Shown: piece after piece, positions 47,101 through 52,708 of the stretch
How positions within the stretch are numbered: the first letter of the stretch is position 1
How the letters are laid out: each line of letters opens with the position of its first letter
Origin: Bradyrhizobium sp. PSBB068
Lineage (GTDB): Bacteria; Pseudomonadota; Alphaproteobacteria; Rhizobiales; Xanthobacteraceae
Assembly (NCBI GenBank): GCA_016839165.1
Contig: CP069300.1
Coordinates: forward strand, 1,674,001 to 1,738,000
Reading direction: 5' to 3'
Length of the DNA stretch: 64,000 bases
The notes under the pieces: model-generated
What the model saw: the letters and a program-made list of their open reading frames with translations, nothing else
Databases searched by the model: none
What the model was told of the DNA's origin: nothing
Position numbers and translations under genes: made by a program

Positions 47101-50100
47101 AGCTTCGCCAACATGCACGCGCGGCCGGAGATCGATCTGATCAATCCGAGCCTCAACATCAACAACGGCAACATCACGGTCGCCAGCAACTGGAATCTGG
47201 GCGCGGGCAGCGTCGACGCGTCCGGCCATGTCTCGCTGGTGTACCGCACCGCGACCGGCGGCGAGCCCGGATCGCTGGTTCTGCAGGCGAAGAACAACGT
47301 CAACATCAACGCGACGGTGACCGACGGCTTCTTCGTCAACTACACGCCGCGCGGCGGGGACGCGTCCGCGCTCTACGCCAGCGAGATCAATTCGAGCCTC
47401 TACAGCTCCTATCTCGGCATGTTCCAGAACGGCGTCCTGCAGTACAATTCAAGCGGCATCGTCGACTATCTGGTGAAGACCAACGGCTCGTGGTCGGGCC
47501 CGTCATCGCCCACGGCCTCGCCCAGCGCCGCGTTCTTCGGTCTGTCGGCTGCCGCCTATAACGCGCTCGCACTGCAGTTCAAGCTGGTGCAGCCGACTGT
47601 CATAAGCTCCAGCAATCCGGCGGTGATCGATCAGTACAATCTGTACTATTCCCAGTACCTGAGGATGTTCCGCGCCTACGAGACCGAGCTGGTCGGGGTC
47701 AACGTCAATGGGATCAACGCATCGATGACGGGCGTTTCGGCGCGCGGCGGCATCGTGCTGTCCTACGCAGACTTCGTGGCGTACACCAACACGCTGTCTG
47801 ACAATCACGTGAAGCCGTCAATCAACGCGATCCCGGCGGCACCAACCACAAGGACACAATATTACAATCTGACCAACGGCATCGGAAAGTTGTTGTACAA
47901 TTCGGGGACCGGCAACGTGGTCACCGGGGCGCAGGACTATGCCACTAAGTGGACGGCATACTTCCTCAGCGTCATCAATACCAATCTGGTGAACAACAAT
48001 AAGGGCAAGTTGAACAATTTCGTCAGCCAACCGAATTTGCTGGGAGCCCTGGACCATGCGGCCGGAATCGACGTCGCCGACGGAATCCTTGCGGCTATCG
48101 CGGTGACGCCGCCGGCGGCGCCGCCGGCCTATACCACCCTGCAGGGGACATACGCGCCTTCGGGAGATCCGACACCTCCCGCCGACCGGATCGCGAACAA
48201 TCCGACGATCTACAACCCGCCTGGTGGAAACCCCATCGTCGTCTTCAACACCACCGCGGCGTCGCAATTGATGTCGGCGGCGGTGAGCGGCAAGGGGAGC
48301 TTCTCCTACGATATCGTTGCCGGCGCGGCTTTCATCGGCAATACGCCATCGGTTGATCCCAACGCGGTGACCGCCTTGTCGTCGTTGCCGCCGACGGTGA
48401 CGGGCAAGGTCACCATCGATGGCCACACCTCCTATCTGAACACCGAGCCAAACCTTGCAGGTGCCGGCACCATCTACATTCCGACGGTCGTGCGCACGGG
48501 CACCGGCTCCATCACCATCGCTGCGGCCGGCAATGTCGAACTGCGCGACCAGGTGGCTCCGGGCGCGGTCTACACGGCGGGCGCCGCCACGGCCACGCCC
48601 GCAGATTTCAATGCACCGACGCTATCTATCGGTTACGGTTTCAATCCGAACGGGCTTGTCAGCACGCCGACTTGGGCAACGGGCGGCGGGGCAGTCACCA
48701 TCAGCGCTGGCGGCTCGATCATCGGCATCGAGATGCCGATCGATTCCAACGGCAGCCGGTTCGGCGTGCAGGGCGGGCCGGCCGGCCAGATGTGGAGCGA
48801 CTGGTATGTCCATTACGGCCTCTCAAACGGCACGTCGACGCCGTTCGCGGCATGCGCGGCCTCGGGCTCTGTTGCCTGCCAGACGGCGGCTTGGGTCAAT
48901 TACGCCACCTTCTTCCAAGGCTTCGGCGCGCTGGGCGGCGGCAACATCGCGCTTTCGGCGGGCGCCGATATCATCGATGTCGGCGCGTCGTTGCCGGAGA
49001 CGCTCGTGGTCGGCGGCGGTTTTACCTCGGCCAATCCGCCAAAGATCACCTATTTCGGCGGTGGCAATCTCAGCGTAACCGCCGGCGGCAACCTCCTGAG
49101 CAGCGATTTCCTGGTTGGCCGCGGTGCCGGCCTGATCCGGGTGGGTGGCTCAGTCCAGGCCACCAGCAGCAATCCGTTGAACCAGGGCCTGCCGACGCTC
49201 GGAGTTACACTCGCCGCGAACTCCGTCGCCGGCACCTACCCGCTGCCCTTGTTGCTGGCGGTGCAGGACGGCTTCATCAGTTTGGCCGCGCGAGGTTCGG
49301 TGACGCTCGGCAACGTCTACGATCCCGCCGCATTGCCAGTCAATCTTGGGATCCAAGCCGACCCGACGCGATTTTTGCCTGGAGCATCGCCGGATGCTCG
49401 GAGCAATGGCAACGCCGCTTGGAGCAACTATTTCACTAGCTATGGCCCAGGCAGCGGCGTTTCGCTGACGAGCCTCACCGGCGATGTGACAGGCCCGACT
49501 GTGTCGGTGAATTCGATCCCAGGACTTTTTGTGCACAACGCGGGCGGTGTTCAGATCGGCGGTCAGGCAGACCCTGCGACCGTCGGTCTGCTGCTTCCCG
49601 CCACGTTCGATCTGATAGCACTTAACGGAAATCTGACCCTCAGCAAAACGGACGTCAGCAATCTGCTGCCGAGCAACACGGGCACGATCAATCTTGTCGC
49701 AGCCGGTTCAATTAGCCTCGGAGCCGGCCTCGCGATGCTAGATATCGATAGCCGCTTCACGCGATATATCGGCTCAAATGACACCTTCGTCAACTTGGCC
49801 GGTAACTCTATCAATCTCCTCGGAACTCCGTGGCCCACGCTGACCCAGGCGCTGCATGCCAACGATCCCGTGCCGGCCGTCATCGCGGCCGGCAAGGATA
49901 TCTATGGCGTTGATCCCGTCAGCACTCTTGCCGCCAGCGTGACCCTGATCAAGCCGGCGCGGATCGAGGCCGGCCACAACATCTACGCGGGGCGGGCCCC
50001 GGGCGGCGGCGTCTCGACGACCAGCAATGGCACACCGCTGGGCGGCAACAGCCTTAATTTCCTCGGCCAGAACAACAATGCGACCGATATCACCAGCATC

Positions 50101-51471
50101 GTCGCCGGCAACGATCTGGTCGGCGGCTCCTATCTCCTCTACGGCCCCGGCACCTTCGTGCTGGAGGCCGGGCATGATCTAGGTCCGTTCTCGCCGTCCG
50201 ACTCGTCGACACGCGGCATCGCGACGATCGGCAACGGCAGCGCGGCCGGCGGCGCATTCGCTAGTGCTCTTCCCAATAATCCTCTCAAGCCTTATTTGCC
50301 GTCCAAGGGAGCCGAGCTCGATCTGCTGTTCGGCGTGAAGCCCGGCATCAACTATGCCGCGGCGATCGCCAACTACGTCGATCCGGCGCAGGCCGGCACC
50401 GGCGGTATCGACTTCCTCACCGATATCGCCGCCGTGCTCGGCCAGCCGCGCGATCAGGCCTGGGCCACTTTCAAGGGCCTGCCGCAGGCGCGGCAGCAGC
50501 TGCTCGTCAACCGCGCCTTCCTCGATTTCCTGATCCAGGTAGGCAAGGACTTCAAGAATCCGGATAGCCCTTATTTCGGCCAGAACGCCCGAGCCTATAC
50601 GGCGATCTCCACGCTGTTCCCGGCCGGCTACGGCTACACCGACAACAGCCTGAGCGTCGCCGGCAAGGCCGCGCCGAAGATCGCGACCGGCAGGTTCAAT
50701 GTCGCGGCCTCCGTGCTGGAGACCCAGATGGGCGGCGACGTCAACATCCTCGGGCCGGGCGGCGGCATCACCGTCGGCCATTCCTCGCTCGATACCTTGA
50801 GCCCAAGCCAGGAAGGCATTCTGACCCTCGGCGGCGGCGCCATCCGTGCCTTCGCCGACGCCTCGATCCTGGTCAACCAGAGCCGCATCATGACCCAGCA
50901 GGGTGGTGACATCGGCCTGTTCACCGCCAATGGCGACATCAGCGCCGGCGCGGGACCGAAGACCTATGTCTCGAGCCCTGCGCTCGGCGAGATCTGCACC
51001 CTCGGCGGCTATTGTTACATCAATCCGCAGGGGCTGGTCACCGGCGCCGGCATCGCCGCGCTGGTCACGCTGCCCGGACAGGATCCGACCAAGAGCAACG
51101 TCACCCTGGTCGCGCCCCGCGGCACCATCGATCTCGGCGCGGCGGGCGTTCGCGGTCATGATCTCATTTTCGTGGCGCCGGTCGTCCAGAACGGGTACAA
51201 CGCGCAGGCCACCGGCACGGAGACAGGGCTCACAGCCCCACCATCCGCGAACACGGCGCTGGCCGGAGTCACCAACAACGCGGCGGCGGCGACCCAGCAG
51301 TCCGGCCAGCCGGCGCAGAACAAGCCCAACGACCAGCCTTCGGTCGTGATCGTCGAGGTGCTGGGCTATGGCGGCGGTGGCGACGACGCGACGCCGGCCG
51401 GTAGCAGCGGCAGTGGCGACAGCCAGAAGCAGAACGGCAGCGACGACGAGCACCGCCGGCAGCAGCCGTAG
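38188..51471 (+). CDS. Giant filamentous-haemagglutinin-family surface protein (4,427 aa)
   Basis: The signal peptide (about residues 1-32) contains SRRGLLLAGASS, a twin-arginine-like motif, and ends at SPAAA. An Ala/Gln-rich, probably coiled-coil segment follows (about 42-100). The haemagglutinin/TPS domain spans roughly 125-330, with NWQSFNVGSGTTVNFNQ and LINQNGIIFGG as in two-partner-secretion proteins. Most of the rest is beta-helix-like, rich in Gly/Ala/Ser/Thr/Asn with GGxxxxSAG-type turns. A GxGY repeat block lies near 2290-2510 and a Tyr/Asn-rich non-repeat region near 3070-3350. A DUF3739-like region lies near 4130-4350, before an acidic/Gln-rich C-terminal tail. GGAAGG precedes ATG 38188. 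No TpsB/FhaC gene is present; T2SS genes flank it instead. No frameshift is seen. Confidence 0.93.
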   Translation: MHSLPRSISRRGLLLAGASSIAIAMSSPAAARPFGAWGGVSSAATQAAISAAQDAAQQAQQAAQNSQASMARAAQAIQALQAAQSVARGLAASAPSAVPNGLNAGGLVPNSGLAAPGVANPVTNWVGAATPTQTSSGGQTTVNINQTQPQAVLNWQSFNVGSGTTVNFNQQGNANWAALNRIASAGVPSQILGTIRADGAVYLINQNGIIFGGTSQINVHTLIASTLDLPSQLSGSNYKGFLQSGLFSQLGNVPVSVVPPNTASGAAIFNVGSGSGKVTVQPGAIIDTTGKLSANGDGGYVALLGDGGVSNAGAITTRNGQIILASDSSVTLVTPLSTAVGVQTAMRVLANGGVVTNQASGLLTSNSGAVTLSGGSINQLGGIVATTSTTRTGSINMNTACVQSGCASGADGNIVLGSASLTSILPDETSGTLPTATLNTPTSANGASNAPYFQTVLQPQLSITAVGSVDVQGTGAGAAGAMIKAPGAALTIGADSVAGTVLLEKGSTIDLSGITGVTLPMSINQISILVTAAEVADSPLAQALIGKTVTIDARLGGTRADGVKWVGSPLLNAAGYVGLIPQSIDQILTAGGSFSTSGKNVVQQPGATINVSAGYVQYTGGLISTTRLLGADGRVYDIGRADPTIAYVGVGGGFTVLHKVNGVVDTKLTEIYLSPWGGSSNSHYEASYITGANAGSVTVAAVNPIVNDIIGNVVAGSRQRALAGSSNLSSADQMPKGASLSITFANPTGTGNPNNLVLTSQAAAGADPYGLGGLNFANASSWSPTLVNGLFPIFTDLLSNASLGAVSITGAHRLDMTTNAVLSVRPGGSITLDNVATIDGTLSAPAGQLSLTGFTYPVKFQPAQPPVPALVIGPHAVLDVRGRWVNDTGLSADQLEGRAYVNGGSVSISTLSASNGPSRGDGAFVDVTQSIVLSPGSVIDLSGGGYVDTTGKVKIGSDGLPVGKGGSLTLSLYTGAFSGNLGSNESPADFNVLPHGTNPDGTVNYPNQANVLLGGTVYAGGFDGGGTLTLQASTIAVDGATADVTSYVSTNTANAVALQSGIPVAGMAVSDAKAGRVVLPPSFFTSGGFSQYTLTDISGGVTVTAGTQLLLQKQPSAVLSGREVKIPTGARVRDFASLGLVPDGLRKPVSLTLGGTNVLVDRGAAIVTDPLATVALNAVATAAIRGNIVVPAGSINATGTEVRIGATAVLDVSGVFVPNPQVTAYSTGTVRDAGTISLLATSVVAEPGAQFNLQGAAVTAESNLIQLPQAGFGPHVVGQAAWSNGGSLQLSGRTVYFAGSVDAAGGAPLATGGSLTIGVVNDTAKGAPPAPDIITVQQPGVVAANLPALGASATAGAFIGADTLSNSGFDSVTLNAQTIAFGGSVNVRIPGALTLNARAGHIAIADGSVVNLNAGYVRLVGLVPSAQSIVPTAGAGTLNVTAQWIDLERGIGLDNAGSVNLTSAGAIRLLPQYYGFVDGSFGAGETTFGGALLVPGNLTLRAAEIYPVSNTAFLLMSTGASGAITIAQNGIPTPPLSAGGSIVISAQNIVQGGTLWAPLGNIILGVRTSSDVPAQFINAIANEGHVTFASGTFTPTASVTLAAGSLTSVSAAGLVVPDGYTVDGTTWYQGASTNQGVPVLAAPPSKSIDLFGTNVATQSGALLDLSGGGDIYATEFVAGTGGSRNVLTTYQQNPANGSAIPTYADGRQIYALVPTYSAGVAAYDPNFAFAPYSSGLVVPAGNSTNGAPAGSVQPFANGIAPGQSVTIGAGSGIPAGTYTLLPGMYATLPGAYRVVQVANNVNPNAVAGTSSSDGSRYVTGTFGNQLTGARSSQSAVFQLQSQSVWSQYSRIDITSGTTYFRNQALAAGNAPPPLPIDGGVLVLGATNSLNLAGTNRFAPGTSDLAPGLVGGGGQVQISGKNILVLASDRAVPAGDCVGGSAAGCTDANNYLVLDADQISGLGASSVLIGGTAQVINGVQNITASALNLEVLTDAAHPLTGPELLLVSLAGDGALVTGRGLVIGDGSVVRAVGAVPGGTDRNITIGSLPVKQSDGSYVFASGDGALLRVSNGDTVTVSRIYVPGQYAGSGPPPSSKVPLGAFSIGAGAIIDGGNALTLDTSGSGTLASDAILNARNYDIAGSVINIGGGSTGIVLNSTILANFNDAVSVRLRSATAINLYDANGLQIGDAAHPIGTLTFDGAGLFSQGGNTTVNATNIDLANTSGATGVGITGAGGTLTLNASQVITEDVGAKHLGGFSQINFNAGKAIAFSGNGTLDTGSIAAAALAFNVGGVTISNPGTGYTGVPTVTISGGGGSGAQGTALLGVVSFAVVSGGSGYSNGDPVTVSGTDSNGNPVTATGTAIVDANGAVTGVKLTSSGSGFPGSVDSISVNSATGDGSAQLTAALGVVGVTITNPGTGYTSMPTFSFSGGGGVATAAQVLVNVTGINLTNAGDGYLSTPTIKISGTGTTATATVSGGAVTGLALTNAGTGYSSLPTVTFSGGGAGAANMVLSAPAIVVNSGATQSLSTLGNVSLLTAAGNKPASVASNIGGALAIAGGSITDSATIQALSGKVSLTATAGDVVLGSGALINASGSRIAILDVVQDAPGGDVQLASTTGNVIVGQGATVSVAGAGRGFAGSVSILAANSATLNGTLDGSAAFKDLGGNFTLQAGTLNGATGLPLSAFSGGFTVRLGNGDIRIDAGQTLSSGKVLLVANNGSVIVNGTIDASGPSGGQISLYGAGVTAGGVTTGGVSIGSSAVLNASYAAGNPSDPAYATASLVQTGGTITLGTTGTPDAGGAVNATYGYQNMTTSGAISVAPGAIFDVSGGPGGPNINNSGGAVIIRAPILTNNTVNVDFRGTVRGVLDANGNPIGKGVVLNPYAVWSTTDSSTGARHFDGIIDPAGWFDAAGNPLPGTDQNGKTIVAPTPQATGTVFIVSAPNADHVSFYQNTLAGFVQNLAVTPAGGSASFANMHARPEIDLINPSLNINNGNITVASNWNLGAGSVDASGHVSLVYRTATGGEPGSLVLQAKNNVNINATVTDGFFVNYTPRGGDASALYASEINSSLYSSYLGMFQNGVLQYNSSGIVDYLVKTNGSWSGPSSPTASPSAAFFGLSAAAYNALALQFKLVQPTVISSSNPAVIDQYNLYYSQYLRMFRAYETELVGVNVNGINASMTGVSARGGIVLSYADFVAYTNTLSDNHVKPSINAIPAAPTTRTQYYNLTNGIGKLLYNSGTGNVVTGAQDYATKWTAYFLSVINTNLVNNNKGKLNNFVSQPNLLGALDHAAGIDVADGILAAIAVTPPAAPPAYTTLQGTYAPSGDPTPPADRIANNPTIYNPPGGNPIVVFNTTAASQLMSAAVSGKGSFSYDIVAGAAFIGNTPSVDPNAVTALSSLPPTVTGKVTIDGHTSYLNTEPNLAGAGTIYIPTVVRTGTGSITIAAAGNVELRDQVAPGAVYTAGAATATPADFNAPTLSIGYGFNPNGLVSTPTWATGGGAVTISAGGSIIGIEMPIDSNGSRFGVQGGPAGQMWSDWYVHYGLSNGTSTPFAACAASGSVACQTAAWVNYATFFQGFGALGGGNIALSAGADIIDVGASLPETLVVGGGFTSANPPKITYFGGGNLSVTAGGNLLSSDFLVGRGAGLIRVGGSVQATSSNPLNQGLPTLGVTLAANSVAGTYPLPLLLAVQDGFISLAARGSVTLGNVYDPAALPVNLGIQADPTRFLPGASPDARSNGNAAWSNYFTSYGPGSGVSLTSLTGDVTGPTVSVNSIPGLFVHNAGGVQIGGQADPATVGLLLPATFDLIALNGNLTLSKTDVSNLLPSNTGTINLVAAGSISLGAGLAMLDIDSRFTRYIGSNDTFVNLAGNSINLLGTPWPTLTQALHANDPVPAVIAAGKDIYGVDPVSTLAASVTLIKPARIEAGHNIYAGRAPGGGVSTTSNGTPLGGNSLNFLGQNNNATDITSIVAGNDLVGGSYLLYGPGTFVLEAGHDLGPFSPSDSSTRGIATIGNGSAAGGAFASALPNNPLKPYLPSKGAELDLLFGVKPGINYAAAIANYVDPAQAGTGGIDFLTDIAAVLGQPRDQAWATFKGLPQARQQLLVNRAFLDFLIQVGKDFKNPDSPYFGQNARAYTAISTLFPAGYGYTDNSLSVAGKAAPKIATGRFNVAASVLETQMGGDVNILGPGGGITVGHSSLDTLSPSQEGILTLGGGAIRAFADASILVNQSRIMTQQGGDIGLFTANGDISAGAGPKTYVSSPALGEICTLGGYCYINPQGLVTGAGIAALVTLPGQDPTKSNVTLVAPRGTIDLGAAGVRGHDLIFVAPVVQNGYNAQATGTETGLTAPPSANTALAGVTNNAAAATQQSGQPAQNKPNDQPSVVIVEVLGYGGGGDDATPAGSSGSGDSQKQNGSDDEHRRQQP
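45058..45720 (+). repeat. GxGY/PTxxxSGGG repeats inside the giant adhesin
   Basis: Within residues about 2290-2510, at least four imperfect units repeat the pattern N-P/A-G-x-GY-xx-x-P-T-x-x-x-SGG(G). Examples are NPGTGYTGVPTVTISGGGG, NPGTGYTSMPTFSFSGGGG and NAGTGYSSLPTVTFSGGGA, plus a variant NAGDGYLSTPTIKISGTG. The units are about 30-70 residues apart. Similar motifs occur in phage tail-spike-like and autotransporter-like proteins. It is a sharp change from the surrounding haemagglutinin-type beta-helix and looks inserted. Confidence 0.8.
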
Positions 51472-51516
51472 CCTGTCGTTGGCCTCACGGTGAAGGCCAG
51501 TGAATGCATGCAACCT

Positions 51517-51640
51517 CGTCATTGCGAGGAGCGAAGCGACGAAGCAACCCATGGTTCCGCGCGTGTGGACGGATGGATTGCTTCGCGGAGCCTGTCATCC
51601 GGCGGCGCTTCGCGCCGACCGGGTGGCTCGCAATGACGGG
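51517..51640. repeat. Dispersed palindromic repeat of Bradyrhizobium type
   Basis: An imperfect long inverted repeat opens with CGTCATTGCGAGGAGCGAAG and closes with GGCTCGCAATGACGGG; the inner arms are GACGAAGCAA and TTGCTTCGC. Elements with this sequence are very common between genes in Bradyrhizobium and relatives (established pattern, from memory). It can fold as a large hairpin after the giant gene and may act as terminator or mRNA stabiliser. Confidence 0.7.
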
Positions 51641-51701
51641 GATTGAGCTTTGCGCTTCGACCGCAAGGTTCGACGCGCCTTGCAACGCTCCGTGAGGTCT
51701 C

Positions 51702-52610
51702 ATGATGTCATCCCCGTCAACCGCGTCCGCGCCATCGCTTCCCGTTTCCGAGACCGACCCGCTGAGCACGCTGCTTGCAGCCGAACGGCTTACCGCTGTG
51801 GTCGATATCGGCGCCAACCCGATCGACGTCCCGCCCTATCTGCCGCTGCTGCAGAAACGCCTGTGCCGGCTGTTCGGCTTCGAGCCGCAACCGAGCGCGC
51901 TGGCCGAGTTGAATGCCCACAAGAGCGAGCTCGAGACTTATCTGCCTCATGTCGTCGGCAGCGGCGAGCAGGCCCGCCTCCGCGTCTGTGCCGCACCCGG
52001 GATGACCAGCCTGCTGGAGCCCGACCCAGTCATGCTGAAGCACTTCCAGGGCTTCAACGAATGGGCCCGCATCATCGCCGACAGCAGGATCGCGACGCAT
52101 CGGCTCGACGATATCGGCGAGATCGATGCGATGGATTATCTCAAGATCGACGTGCAGGGCTCGGAGCTCGCGGTTTTCCAGAACGGACGGCGGCGGCTCG
52201 CGGAAGCGGTCGTGATCCAGACCGAGGTCTCGTTTCTGCCGCTGTACAAGAAGCAGCCGGTGTTCGGCGAGATCGACCTCGAGCTGCGCAGCCAGGGCTT
52301 CATCCCCCATGCCCTGCTGGCGATCAACAAGCGGATGATCTGGCCGATGCGCGGCGTCAATGCCTATGAGGCGTTCAACCAGCTGCTCGAGGCCGACGCC
52401 GTCTATGTCCGCGATTTCACCAAGGCCGACGCGATGAGCTCCGAGCAGCTCAAGCATCTCGCCCTCGTCGCCCATCACTGCTACGGCTCCTACGATCTCG
52501 CGGCGATCTGCATCCAGCATCTGCTCAATCGCGATGCGATCATCCCCCAGGCCGGAAGCCGCTATTTCGAGCTGGTCGCCGCGCAGCGCGCCGCCGCCAC
52601 GGCCGGCTGA
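51702..52610 (+). CDS. FkbM-family methyltransferase
   Basis: This 302-residue SAM-dependent methyltransferase is of the FkbM/Methyltransf_21 family, whose members mostly O-methylate sugars. Motif I appears as AVVDIGANPIDVPPYLPL with FGFEPQPSALAELN behind it. The family signature MDYLKIDVQGSELAVFQNGR lies near residue 145. The C-terminal 70 residues are helical and non-conserved. Starts ATGATG at 51702. It sits between the giant adhesin gene and a PstS-like gene, both probable exported proteins, so it may decorate the glycan added by the TPR glycosyltransferases. That role is inferred. Confidence 0.9.
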   Translation: MMSSPSTASAPSLPVSETDPLSTLLAAERLTAVVDIGANPIDVPPYLPLLQKRLCRLFGFEPQPSALAELNAHKSELETYLPHVVGSGEQARLRVCAAPGMTSLLEPDPVMLKHFQGFNEWARIIADSRIATHRLDDIGEIDAMDYLKIDVQGSELAVFQNGRRRLAEAVVIQTEVSFLPLYKKQPVFGEIDLELRSQGFIPHALLAINKRMIWPMRGVNAYEAFNQLLEADAVYVRDFTKADAMSSEQLKHLALVAHHCYGSYDLAAICIQHLLNRDAIIPQAGSRYFELVAAQRAAATAG

Positions 52611-52623
52611 TATGGCAACGAAA

Positions 52624-52652
52624 CAGCCGGGCCTCGATCGAGAGCCCGGCTG
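52624..52652 (+). terminator. Hairpin terminator after FkbM gene
   Basis: A perfect 9-bp stem CAGCCGGGC/GCCCGGCTG with an 11-nt loop lies 14 bp after the FkbM stop. It lies between convergent genes. There is no T-run on the plus strand. Confidence 0.55.
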
Positions 52653-52665
52653 CTGAAGTCTTGAA

Positions 52666-52697
52666 GATCGTGATCCGGATCGTCCCGGATCACGATC
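52666..52697 (-). terminator. Hairpin terminator after second PstS-like gene
   Basis: A perfect 13-bp stem GATCGTGATCCGG/CCGGATCACGATC with a 6-nt loop lies 12 bp after the minus-strand PstS-like stop. Together with the hairpin at 52624 it forms a two-sided barrier between convergent genes. Confidence 0.6.
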
Positions 52698-52708
52698 CGA
52701 TGTCGGCG

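Noticed and set aside
41095..47229. A 2,044-codon open frame on the minus strand inside the giant adhesin gene
   Set aside because: It is a shadow of strongly biased codons in the plus-strand gene; its translation is Arg/Asp/Gly/Ala-rich with no domain, and it lacks a plausible start context.
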